Assembly: GCA_037127315.1 (NCBI GenBank)
Contig: JBBBDQ010000308.1
Location: 1,537,001 to 1,601,000, forward strand
Origin: Ascarosepion bandense
Taxonomy: Eukaryota; Mollusca; Cephalopoda; Sepiida; Sepiidae
Reading direction: 5' to 3'
Length of the DNA: 64,000 nucleotides
Numbering within the stretch: the first letter of the stretch is position 1; every line of letters begins with the position of its first letter. A program made the position numbers and the translations under genes. This document shows, piece after piece, positions 51,043 to 64,000 of the stretch. The notes under the pieces were generated by a model. It did no database searches and was not told where the DNA came from. It was given only the letters and a program-made list of their open reading frames with translations.

Positions 51043-54000
51043 CGACGAGTTACTGTGAGATTCAAGAAGATAAAAATAACTGATTATATCAAGACCAAAG
51101 ATAGAACCGTGTACTTACAACACATCAGTAACGACGAGTTACAACAGAGATTCCAAGAAAGATAAAAACCTTGATTATATCAAAACCAAAGAATGCTAGA
51201 ACCGTGTACTACCAACACATCAGTAACGACGAAAGTTACAACAGAGATTCAAGAAGATAAAAACAACTGATTATATCAAGACCAAAGATATAGAACCGTG
51301 TGCTACCAACACATCCAATTGGAGCAAGGTTACAACAGGGAATTCGAAGATAAAGCAGCACTGAATTATATCAAAGACCAAAGATATAGAACCAAGTATT
51401 ACTACCAACACATCAGTAACGACGAGGTTACAACAGAGATTCAAGAAGATAAAAATAACTGATTATATCAAGACCAAAGATATAGAACCATTATTACTTC
51501 AACATCAGTAACGACGAGGTTACAACAGAGATTCAAGAAGATAAAAATAACTACAGATTATATCAAGACCAAAGATTTAGAACCGGTAATGCCACCAACA
51601 TCAGTAACGACAGGGTTACAACAGAGATTCAAGAAGATAAAAATAACTGGCTGATTATATCAAGACCAAAGATATAGAACCGTGTGCTACCAACACATCA
51701 GTAACGACAGAGGTTACAACAGAGATTCAAGAAGATAAAAATAACTGATTATATCAAGACCAAAGATATAGAACAGTGTGCTACCAACACATCAGCAACG
51801 ACGAAGGGTTACAACAGAGATTCAAGAGAATAAAATAACTGATTATATCAAGACCAAAGATATGGGAGCCGTATTACTGCAACACATCAGTAACGACGAG
51901 GTTACAACAAGATTCAAGAAGATAAAATAACTGATTATATCAAAACCAAAGATATATGAACGTATTGCTACCAACACATCAGTAACGACAAGGGTTACAA
52001 CAGAGATTCAAGAAGATAAAAAAAATAACTGATTATATCAAGACCAAAGATATAGAACAAAGTACTACCAACACATCAGTAACGACGAGGTTACAACAGA
52101 GATTCAAGAAGATAAAAATAACTGGCGATTATATGGGAACAAGATATAGAACCGTGTGCTACCAAAAAACACATCAGTAACGGCAAGGTTACAACAGAGA
52201 TTCAAGAAGATAAAAATAGCGATTATATCAAGACCAAAGATATAGAACCGTGTGCTACCAACACATCAGTAACGACGAGGTTACAACAGAGATTCAAGAA
52301 GATAAAAATAACTGATTATATCAAAACCAAAGATATAGAACCGTGTGCTACCAACATCAGTAACGACGAGGTTACAACAGAGATTCAAGAAGATAAAAAT
52401 AACTGATTATATCAAGACCAAAAAAGATATAGAACCGTGTGCTACCAACATCAGTAACGACGAGGTTACAACAGAGATTCAAAGAAGATAAAAATAACTG
52501 ATTATATCAAGACCAAAGATATAGAACCGTGTGCTACCAACACATCAGTAGCGACGAGGTTACAACAGAGATTCAAGAAGACAAAATAACTGATTATATC
52601 AAAACCAAAAGATATAGAACCGTGTGCTACCAACACATCGGTAACGACGAGGTTAGCAGAGATTCAAGAAGATAAAAATAACTGATTATATCAAGACCAA
52701 AGATATAGAACCAATGTTTTCACCAACACATCAGTAACGACGAGGTTACAACAGAGATTCAAGAAGATAAAAATAACTGATTATATCAAGACCAGGTATC
52801 TAGAACCGTTTGCTACCAACACATCAGTAACGACGAGGTTACAACAGAGATTCAAAGAAGATAAATAACTGATTATATCAAAACCAAAGATATAGAACCG
52901 TGTACTACAACACATCAGTAACGACAGGGTTACAACAGAGATTCAAGAAGATAAAAATAACTGATTATATCAAGACCAAAGATGAACAAACCGTGTGCTA
53001 CCAACACATCGGTAACGACGAGGTTACAACAGAGATTCAAGAAGATAAAAATAACTGATTATATCAAGACCAAAGATATAGAACCGTGTGCTACCAACAC
53101 ATCGGTAACGACGAGGTTACAACAGAGATTCAAGAAGATAAAATAATAACGATTATATCAAGACCAAAGATATAGAACCGTGTGCTACCAACACTGCTCA
53201 GTAACGACGAGGATTACAACAGAGATTCAAGAAAGATAAAAATAACTGATTATATCAAAACCAAAGATATAAGACCGTGTGCTACCAACACATCGGTAAC
53301 GACGAGGTTACAACAGAGATTCAAAGAAGATAAAAATAACTGATTATATCAAGACCAAAGATATAGAACTGTGTGCTACCAACACATCAATAGAAGACGA
53401 GATTACAACAGAGATTCAAGAAGATAAAAATAACTGATTATATGAAAACCAAAGATATAGAACCGTGTGCTACCAACACATCAGTAAAGACGAGGTTACA
53501 ACAGAGATTCAAGAAGATAAAAATAACTGATTATGTAGAAAACCAAGAATGTAGAACCGTGTACTACCAAGCATCAGTAACGACGAGGTTACAACAGAGA
53601 TTCAAGAAGATAAAAATAACTGATTATATCAAAACCAAAGATATAGAACTGTGTGCTACCAACACATCGGTAACGACGAGGTTACAACAGAGATTCAAGA
53701 AGATAAAAATAACTGATTATATCAAAACCAAAGATATAGAACTGTGTGCTACCAACACATCAGTAAAGACGAGGTTACAACAGAGATTCAAGAAGATAAA
53801 AATAACTGATTATATGAAAACCAAAAGATATAGAACCGTGTGCTACCAGCATCAGTAACGACGAGGTTACAACAGAGATTCAAGAAGATAAAAATAACTG
53901 ATTATATCAAAACCAAAGATATAGAACTGTGCTACCAACACATCAGTAACGACGAGGTTACAACAGAGATTCAAGAAGATAAAAATAACACCAGTTATAT

Positions 54001-57000
54001 CAAAACCAAAGATATAGAACTGTGTGCTACCAACACATCAGTAAAGACAGTTACAACAGAATTCAAAGAAGATAAAAATAACTGATTATATGAAAACCAA
54101 AGATATAGAACCGTGTGCTACCAACATCAGTAACGACGAGGTTACAACAGAGATTCAAGAAGATAAAAATAACTTTGATTATATCAAGACCAAAGATATA
54201 GAACCGTGTGCTACCAACATCAGTAACGGCAAGGGTTACAACGAAGTTAAAGAAGATAAAAATAGCAGTTATATCAAGACCAAAGATATAGAACCGTGTG
54301 CTACCAACACATCAGTAACGACAGGGTTACAACAGAGATTCAAGAAGATAAAAATAACTGATTATATCAAGACCAAAGATATAGAACCGTGTGCTACCAA
54401 CATCAGTAACGACGAGGTTACAACAGAGATTCAAGAAGATAAAAATAACTGATTATATCAAAGCCAAAGATATAGAACCGTGTGCTACCAACACATCAGT
54501 AACGACGAGGTTACAACAGAATTCAAAGAAGATAAAAATAACTGATTATATCAGAGCCAAAGATATAGAACCGTGTGCTACCAACATCGGTAACGACGAG
54601 GTTACAACAGAGATTCAAGAAGATAAAAATAACTGATTATATCAAGACCAAAGATATAGAACCGTGTGCTACCAACACATCAGTAACGACGAGGTTACAA
54701 CAGAGATTCAAGAAGATAAAAATAACTGATTATATCAAAACCAAAGATATAGAACCGTGTGCTACCAACACGTCAGTAACGACAGGGATTACAACAGAGA
54801 TTCAAGAAGATAAAAATAACTGATTATATCCAAGACCAAAAAGATATAGAACCGTGTGCTACCAACACATCAGTAACGACGAGTTACAACAGAGATTCAA
54901 GAAAGATAAAAATAACTGATTATATCAAGACCAAAGATATAGAACCGTGTGCTACCAACACATCAGTAACGACAGGGATTTACAACAGAGATTCAAGAGA
55001 AGATAAAAATAACTGATTATATCAAAACCAAAGATATAGAACCGTGTGCTACCAACACATCGGTAACGACGAGGTTACAACGAAGATTCAAGAAGATAAA
55101 AATAACTGATTATATCAAGACCAAAGATATAGAACCGTGTGCTACCAACACATCAGTAACGACAGGGTTACAACAGAGATTCAAGAAGATAAAATAACTG
55201 ATTATATCGAAACCAAAGATATAGAACCGTGTGCTACCAACATCGGCAGTAACGACGAGGTTACAACAGAGATTTAAAGAAGATAAAGCAACAGTTATAT
55301 CAAGACCAAAGATATAGAACTGTGTGCTACCAACACATGGTAAAGACGAGATTACAACAGAGATTCAAAAGAAGATAAAAATAACTGATTGTATGAAAAC
55401 CAAGATATGAACCATGTGCTACCAACACATCAGTAAAAGACGAGGTTACAACAGAGGTCAGGAAGATAAAATAACTGATTATATGAAAACCAAAGATATA
55501 GAACCGTGTGCTACCAACATCAGTAACGACGAGGTTACAACAGAGATTCAAGAAGATAAAATAACTGATTATATCAAAACCAAAGATATAGAACTGTGTG
55601 CTACCAACACATCAGCAGTAGCGACGAGGTTACAACAGAGATTCAAGAAGATAAAAATAACTGATTATATCAAAACCAAAGATATAGAACTGTGTGCTAC
55701 CAACACATCAGTAAAGACAGGGATTACAACAGGAATTCAAGAAGATAAAAATAACTGATTATATGAAAACCAAAGATATAGAACCGTGTGCTACCAACAC
55801 ATCAGTAACGACGAGAGTTACAACAGAGATTCAAGAAGATAAAAATAACTGATTATATCAAAACCAAGAATGTAGAACTGTGTGCTACCAACACATCAGT
55901 AACGACGAAAGTTACAACAGAGATTCAAGAAGATAAAAATAACTGATTATATCAAAACCAAAGATATAGAACTGTGTGCTACCAACACATCAGTAAAGAC
56001 GAGGTTACAACAGAGATTCAAGAAGATAAAAATAACTGATTATGCCAAAGCAAAGATATAGAACCGTGTGCTACCAACACATCAGTAACGACTTAAGGGT
56101 TACAACAGAGATTCAAGAAGATAAAAATAACTGATTATATCAAGACCAAAGATATAAACCGTGTACTACCACCAACACATCAGTAACGACGAGGTTACAA
56201 CAGAGATTCAAGAAGATAAAAATAACTGATTATATCAAAGACCAAAGATATAGAACCGTGTGCTACCAACACATCAGTAACGACGAGGTTACAACAGAGA
56301 TTCAAGAAGATAAAAATAACTGATTATACCAAGACCAAAGATATAGAACCGTGTGCTACCAACACATCAGTAACGACGAGGTTACAACAGAGATTCAAGA
56401 AGATAAAAATAACTGATTATATCAAAACCAAAGATATAGAACCGTGTGCTACCAACACATCAGTAACGACGAGGTTACAACAGAGATTCAAGAAGATAAA
56501 AATAACTGATTATATCAAGACCAAAGATATAGAACTGTGTGCTACCAACACATCAGTAAAGACGAGATTACAACAGAGATTTAAGAAGATAAAAATAACT
56601 GATTATATGAAACCAAAGATAGTAAACGTGCTACCAACACATCAGTAAAGACGAGGTTACAACAGAGATTCAAGAAGATAAAAATACTGATTATATGAAA
56701 ACCAAAGATATAGAACCGTGTGCTACCAACACATCAGTAACGAGGTTACAACAGAGATTCAAGAAGATAAAAATAACTGATTATATCAAAACCAAAGATA
56801 TAGAACTGTGTGCTACCAACACATCAGTAATGACGAGGTTACAACAGAGATTCAAGAAGATAAAAATAACTGATTATATCAAAACTAAAGATATAGAACT
56901 GTGTGCTACCAACACATCAAAGAAGATTGAAAGTGAAACAGAGATTCAAGAAGATAAAATAACTGATTATATCAAGACCAAAGATATAGAACCGTGTGCT

Positions 57001-60000
57001 ACCAACACATCAGTAACGACGAGGTTACAACAGATATCCAAGAAGATAAAAATAACTCTGATTATATCAAAACCAAAGATATAGAACTGTGTGCTACCAA
57101 CACATCAGTAACGACGAGGTTACAACAGAGATTCAAGAAGATAAAAATAACTGATTATATCAAAACCAAAGATATAGAACTGTGTGCTACCAACACATCA
57201 GTAAAGTACGAGGTTACAACAGATTCAAGAAGATAAAAATAACTGATTATATATGAAACCAAAGATATAGAACCGTGTGCTACCAACACTAGTAACGACG
57301 AGGTTACAACAGAGATTCAAGAAGATAAAAATAACTGATTATATCAGTAGTTCAAAGATATAGAACCGTGTAAGCACAACACATCAGTAACGACGAGGTT
57401 ACAACAGAGATTCAAGAAGATAAAAATAACTGATTATATCAAGACCAAAGATATAGAACCGTGTGCTACCAACACATCAGTAACGACGAGGTTACAACAG
57501 AGATTCAAGCATAAAAATAACTGATTATATCAAGAATTAAAGATATAGAACCGTGTGCTACCAACACATCAGTAACGACGAGGTTACAAATGAGATTCAA
57601 GAAGATAAAAATAACTGATTATATCAAAACTAAAGATATAGAACTGTGTACCAACACATCAGTAACGACGAGGTTACAACAGAGATTCAAGAAGATAAAA
57701 ATAATCATTTATATCAAGACCAAGATATAGAACCGTGTGGGTTACCAACACATCAGTAACGACGAGGTTACACAAGTAGAGATCAAGAAGATAAAAATAA
57801 CTGATTATATCAAGACCAAAGATATAGAACCGTGGTGTTACCAACACATCAGTAACGACGAGGTTACAACAGAGATTCAAGAAGATAAAAATAACTGATT
57901 ATATCAAAACCAAAGATATAGAACCGTGGTATTACCAATACATCAGTAACGACGAGGTTACAACAGTGATTCAAGAAGATAAAAATAACTGATTATATCA
58001 AGACCAAAGATATAGAACCGTGTGCTACCAACACATCAGTAACGACGAGGTTACAACAGAGATTCAAGAAGATAAAAATAACTGATTATATCAAGACCAA
58101 AGATATAGAACCGTGTGCTACCAACACATCAGTAACGACGAGGTTACAACAGAGATTCAAGAAGATAAAATAACTGATTATATCAAAACCAAAGATATAG
58201 AACCGTGTGCTACCAACACATCAGTAACGACGAGGTTACAACAGAGATTCAAGAAGATAAAAATAACTGATTATATCAAGACCAAAGATATAGAACTGTG
58301 TGCTACCAACACATCAGTAAAGACGAGATTACAACAGAGATTCAAGAAGATAAAAATAACTGATTATATGAAAACCAAAGATATAGAACCGTGTACTGCC
58401 AACACATCAGTAGAAACGGAGTACAACAGAGATTCAAGAAGATAAAAATAACTGATTATATGAAAACCAAAGATATAGGGCAAACGTACCAACACATCAG
58501 TAAAGACGAGGTTACAACAGAGATTCAAGAAGATAAAAATAACTTTACTGATTATATGAAAACCAAAGATATAGAACCGTGTGCTAACACATCAGTAACG
58601 ACGAGGTTACAACAAGTTCAAGAAGATAAAATAACTGATTATATCAAGACCAAAGATGTAGAACCGTGTGCTACCAACACATCAGTAACGACGAGGTTAC
58701 AACAGGAATTCAAGAAGATAAAGAAAATAACTGATTATATCAAGGCCAAAGATATAGAACCGTGTGCTACCAACATCTGATAACGACGAGGTTATAGAGA
58801 TTCAAGAAGATAAAAATAACTGATTATATCAAGACCAAAGATATAGAACCATTGCTACCAACACATCGGTAACGACGAGGTTACAAGCAGAGATTCAAGA
58901 AGATAAAAAAATAACTGATTATATCGTCAAAGATATAGAACCGTGTGCTACCAACACATAAAATGTTTAATGAGGTTACAACAGAAGATTCAGAGAATAA
59001 AATAACTGATTATATCAAGACCAAAGATAGACCGTGTGCTACCAACACATCAGTAACGACGAGGAGTTACAACAGAGATTCAAGAAGATAAAAATAACTG
59101 ATTATATCAAGACCAAAGATATAGAACCGTGTGCTACCAACACATCAGTAACGACGAGGTTACAACAGAGATTCAAGAAGATAAAAATAACTGATTATAT
59201 CAAAACCAAAAAAGATATAGAACCGTGTGCTACTTTAACACATCAGTAACGACAGTTACAACAGAGATTCAAGAAGATAAAAATAACTGATTATATCAAG
59301 ACCAAAGATATAGAACCGTATCATACCAACACATCAGTAACGACAAGGTTACAACAGAGATTCAAGAAGATAAAATAACTGATTATATCAAGACCAAAGA
59401 TATAGAACCGTGTGCTACCAACACATCAGTAACGACGAGGTTACAACAGAGATTAAAAGAAGATAAAAATAACTGATTATATCAAAACCAAAGATATAGA
59501 ACCGTGTGCTACCAACACATCAGTAACGACAAGGGTTACAACAGAGATTCAAGAAGATAAAAATAACTGATTATATCAAGACCAAAGATATAGAACCGTA
59601 TTGCTACCAACACATCAGTAACGACGAGGTTACAACAGAGATTCAAGAAGATAAAAATAACTGATTATATCAAGACCAAAGATATAGAACCGTGTGCTAC
59701 CAACACATCAGTAACGACGAGGTTACAACAGAGATTCAAGAAGATAAAAATAACTGATTATATCAAGACCAAAGATATAGAACCATGTGCTACCAACACA
59801 TCAGTAACGACGAGGTTACAACAGAGATTCAAGATAAAAATAACTGATTATATCAAAACCAAAGATATAGAACCGTGTGCTACCAACACATCAGTAACGA
59901 CGAGGTTACAACGAAATTCAAAGATAAAAATAACTGATTATATCAAGACCAAAGATATAGAACTGTGTGCTACCAACATCAGTAAAGACGAGATTACAAC

Positions 60001-60055
60001 AGAGATTCAAGAAGATAAAAATAACTGATTATAGAAAAACCAAAGATATAGAACC

Positions 60056-61309
60056 GTGTGCTACCAACACATCCAAGTAAAGACGTGGTTACAACAGAGA
60101 TTCAAGAAGATAAAAATAACTGATTATATGAAAACCAAAGATATAGAACCGTGTGCTACCAACACATCAGTAACGACGAGGTTACAACAGAGATTCAAGA
60201 AGATAAAAATAACTGATTATATCAAAACCAAAGATATAGATCTGTGTGCTACCAACACATCAGTAACGACGAGGTTACAACAGAGATTCAAGAAGATAAA
60301 AATAACTGATTATATCAAAACCAAAGATATAGAACTGTGTGCTACCAACACATCAGTAAAGACGAGGTTACAACAGAGATTCAAGAAGATAAAAATAACT
60401 GATTATATGAAAACCAAAGATATAGAACCGTGTGCTACCAACACATCAGTAACGACGAGGTTACAACAGAGATTCAAGAAGATAAAAATAACTGATTATA
60501 TCAAAACCAAAGATATAGAACTGTGTGCTACCAACACATCAGTAACGACGAGGTTACAACAGAGATTCAAGAAGATAAAAATAACTGATTATATCAAGAC
60601 CAAAGATATAGAACCGTGTGCTACCAACACATCAGTAACGACGAGGTTACAACAGAGATTCAAGAAGATAAAAATAACTGATTATATCAAGACCAAAGAT
60701 ATAGAACCGTGTGCTACCAACACATCAGTAACGACGAGGTTACAACAGAGATTCAAGAAGATAAAAATAACTGATTATATCAAGACCAAAGATATAGAAC
60801 CGTGTGCTACCAACACATCAGTAACGACGAGGTTACAACAGAGATTCAAGAAGATAAAAATAACTGATTATATCAAGACCAAAGATATAGAACCGTGTGC
60901 TACCAACACATCAGTAACGACGAGGTTACAACAGAGATTCAAGAAGATAAAAATAACTGATTATATCAAAACCAAAGATATAGAACCGTGTGCTACCAAC
61001 ACATCAGTAACGACGAGGTTACAACAGAGATTCAAGAAGATAAAAATAACTGATTATATCAAGACCAAAGATATAGAACCGTGTGCTACCAACACATCAG
61101 TAACGACGAGGTTACAACAGAGATTCAAGAAGATAAAAATAACTGATTATATCAAGACCAAAGATATAGAACCGTGTGCTACCAACACATCAGTAACGAC
61201 GAGGTTACAACAGAGATTCAAGAAGATAAAAATAACTGATTATATCAAAACCAAAGATATAGAACCGTGTGCTACCAACACATCAGTAACGACGAGGTTA
61301 CAACAGTGA
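60056..61309 (+). other. Satellite-derived ORF of 417 codons (not called a gene)
   Basis: Thirteen or so uninterrupted 31-residue units in the second homogeneous block. It starts at a Met in the unit's alternate frame (MCYQHIQVKTWLQQRFKK), formed by an indel, and ends at a single-base change (cagtga). Same interpretation as the 49.7 kb ORF. Confidence 0.7.
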
Positions 61310-64000
61310 TTCAAGAAGATAAAAATAACTGATTATATCAAGACCAAAGATATAGAAACCAAAAAGGACACATCAGTAACGACGAGGTTACAACAGAGAT
61401 TCAAGAAGATAAAATAACTGATTATATCAAGACCAAAGATATAGAACCGTGTGGTTACCAACACATCAGTAACGACGAGGTTACAACAGAGATTCAAGAA
61501 GATAAAATAACTGATTATATCAAAACCAAAGATATAGAACCGTGCTACCAACACATCAGTACGACGAGGTTAAACAGAGATTCAAGAAGATAAAAATAAC
61601 TGATTATATCAAGACCAAAGATATAGAACTGTGTGCTACCAACACATCAGTAAAGACGATTACAACAGAGATTCAAGAAGATAAAAATAACTGATTATAT
61701 GAAAACCAAAGATATAGAACCGTGTGCTACCAACACATCAGTAAAGACGAGGTTACAACAGAGATTCAAGAAGATAAAATAACTGATTATATGAAAACCA
61801 AAGAGTATAGAACCGTGTGCTACCAACACATCAGTAAAGAGGTTACAAAAATAGAGATTCAAAGATAAAAATAACTGGATTATATGAAAACCAAAGATAT
61901 AGAACCGTGTGCTACCAACACATCATAACGACGAGGTTACAACAGAGATTCAAGAAGATAAAAATAACTGATTATATCAAGACAAAGATATAGAACCGTG
62001 CAAGCGCCTAACACATCAGTAAATACGATATAAAAGAGAGATCAAGAAGATAAAATAACTGATTATATCAAGACCAAAGATATAGAACCGTGTGCTACTA
62101 ACAACATCTGTCATCAGTAATGACGAGGTTACAACAGAGATTCAAGAAGATAAAATAACTGATTATATCAAGACCAAAGATAGAACCGTATACTAACACA
62201 TCACAACAGTAAACGATGGAGGTTACAACAGAGATTCAAGAAGATAAACAATTGATTATATCAAAACCAAAGATATAGAACCGTGTGCTACTAACACATC
62301 AGTAACGACGAGGTTACAACAGAGATTCAAGAAGATAAAAATAACTGATTATATCAAGACACCAAAGATATAGAACAGTGTGTACTAACACATCAGTAAC
62401 GACGAGTGTTAAAAATAGAGATTCAAGAAGATAAAAATAACTGACGAGTCACATGACCAAAGATATAGAACCAAAAAGTTACCAAATACATCAGCAACGA
62501 CGATGCAACAGAGATTCAAGATAAAAAATAACTGATTATATCAAAACCAAAGATAGAACCGTGCTAATAACACATCAGTAACGATGAGTGCAGCAACAGA
62601 GATTCAAGAAGAGAAACAACTGATTGACTATCAAAGATATAGAACCGTGCTACTAACACACATCAGTAACACCGAGGTTATAAACAGAGATTCAAGAAGA
62701 TAAAAAATAACTGATTATATCAAGACCAGATATAGAAACCGTGCTACTAACAATCAGTAACGAGTTACAAATAGAGATCCAAGAAGATAAAAAAATAACT
62801 GATTATATCAAAACTGGAAGATATAGAACCGTGCTACTAACACATCAGTAATGACGAGGAAAATAGAGATTCAAGAAGATAAAAGATAACTGATTATATC
62901 AAACATCTAAAGATATAGAACCGGGTGCTATTAACAACACATCAGTAACGAGCTACAAATGATTCAAGCAATATAAAAATAACTGACGTTATCAAGTACT
63001 GAAGATATAGAACCGTGTGCGTCAATTACATCAGTAACGAGGTTACACAGATTCAAGAAGATAAAAATAAATTGATGAACAGATCAAAGATATAGAAATC
63101 AAAAGTTACCAACACATCAGAACAACGACGAGGTTAAGTAAAATAGAGATTCAAGAAGATAAAAAAATAACTGATTATATCAAAACCAAAGATATAGAAA
63201 TCAAAAGTAACACATCATAACGACGAGGTTACAACAGAGATTCAAGAAGATAAAATAACTGATTATATCAAGACCAAAGATATAGAACTGTGTGCTACCA
63301 ACAACAAAGACGAGATTTACAAAGGAGATTCAAGAAGATAAAACAACTGGATTATATGAAAACCAAAGATATAGAACTGCAAAGGTCAACACACGTAAAG
63401 ACGTGGTTACAACAGAGATTCAAGAAGATAAAAATAACTGATTATATGAAAACAAAGATATAGAACCGTGTGCTACCAACACATCAGTAACGACGAGGTT
63501 ACAACAGAGATTCAAGAAGATAAAAATAACTGATTATATCAAAACCAAAGATATAGATCTGTGTGCTACCAACACATCAGTAACGACGAGGTTACAACAG
63601 AGATTCAAGAAGATAAAAATAACTGATTATATCAAAACCAGATATAGAACTGTGTGCTACCAACACATCAGTAAAGACGAGGTTACAACAGAGACAAGAA
63701 GATAAAAATAACTGATTATATGAAAACCAAAGATATAGAACCGTGTGCTACCAACACATCAGTAACGACGAGGTTACAACAGAAGTTCAAGAAGATAAAA
63801 TAACTGATTATATCACGAGCAAAGATATAGAACTGTGTGCTACCAACACATCAGTAACGACAGGGTTACAACAGAGATTCAGAAGATAAAAATAACTGAT
63901 TATATCAAAATAAAGGATATAGAACTGTGTGCTACCAACACATCAGTAAAGACGAGGTTACAACAGAGATTCAAGAAGATAAAAATAACTGATTATATGA

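Larger units (their letters stand above)
49498..64000 (+). repeat. 93-bp satellite array, about 155 units, continues past the window
   Basis: The landmark agatatagaa falls at 49521 and 49614, giving 93 bases. The monomer reads gattatatcaagaccaaag, atatagaaccgtgtgctacc, aacacatcagtaacgacgag, gttacaacagagattcaaga, agataaaaataact. Because 93 is 31 codons and this frame lacks stops, long ORFs result. Variable sites are atcaagacc/atcaaaacc/atgaaaacc, accgtg/actgtg and gtaacg/gtaaag. Units are near-identical at about 49.5-50.9 kb and 60.1-61.3 kb, but many have 1-10 base indels at 50.9-60.0 and 61.3-63.4 kb. Confidence 0.98.

Noticed and set aside
49696..61309. Long basic 31-residue-repeat proteins as genes
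   Set aside because: They are translations of a stop-free 93-bp satellite frame. A TAA precedes the array in frame, starts are variant monomers and ends are random indels.

Overview
This window looks like animal intergenic DNA, very AT-rich and made almost entirely of repeats. The mix resembles a large invertebrate genome: RTE-like and Jockey/CR1-like LINEs, Penelope-like elements (PLEs), Tc1/mariner relics, tRNA-derived SINEs, long (TA)n, (TATC)n and (CA)n tracts, and a large coding-frame satellite. A mollusc, perhaps a cephalopod, is my guess from repeat style alone. No host protein-coding gene, rRNA or bona fide tRNA gene could be supported. Every protein-like stretch I recognise belongs to a transposable element, and nearly all of them are broken.

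Layout. 0-5 kb: PLE fragments, a microsatellite-armed palindrome, LINE 3' ends, SINEs and a Tc1-like relic. 5-13 kb: a SINE/foldback composite, a LINE with an RTE nested in it (11-bp target duplication), then an RTE copy whose coding region is expanded into twenty 88-bp tandem repeats. 13-17 kb: a second palindrome, two dimeric hammerhead-ribozyme elements and more LINE pieces. 19.1-22.3 kb: a near-complete PLE between partial copies in head-to-tail order. 22.3-24.5 kb: a ribozyme-bearing repeat and a LINE endonuclease ORF. 25-34 kb: Tc1/mariner relics, ribozyme repeats (one a tandem dimer), and an RTE reverse transcriptase. 33.9-34.9 kb: a TIR element with TA target sites. 35-49 kb: SINEs, LINE reverse transcriptase, microsatellite blocks and polypyrimidine tracts. 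49.5-64 kb: an uninterrupted 93-bp satellite that runs off the window end.

The most interesting signal is a set of hammerhead ribozymes. Two unrelated sequence families carry the intact core (CUGAUGA, stem II, GAAA) with all three stems pairing, and copies differ by compensatory changes. One family (13.4, 15.9, 29.6 and 47.3 kb) combines the ribozyme with tRNA-like A and B boxes in units of about 312 bp, an architecture like Schistosoma Sm-alpha and metazoan retrozymes. The other (22.4, 31.2 and 31.5 kb) includes a 333-bp tandem dimer with one ribozyme per unit. Weaker hammerhead-like cores sit at PLE ends.

PLE and LINE copies presumably supply the enzymes for the non-coding SINE and ribozyme elements. 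A SINE-like repeat that ends in the LINE-A 3' tail fits that idea. Family names such as LINE-A, S1 and repeat X are local labels used only here.
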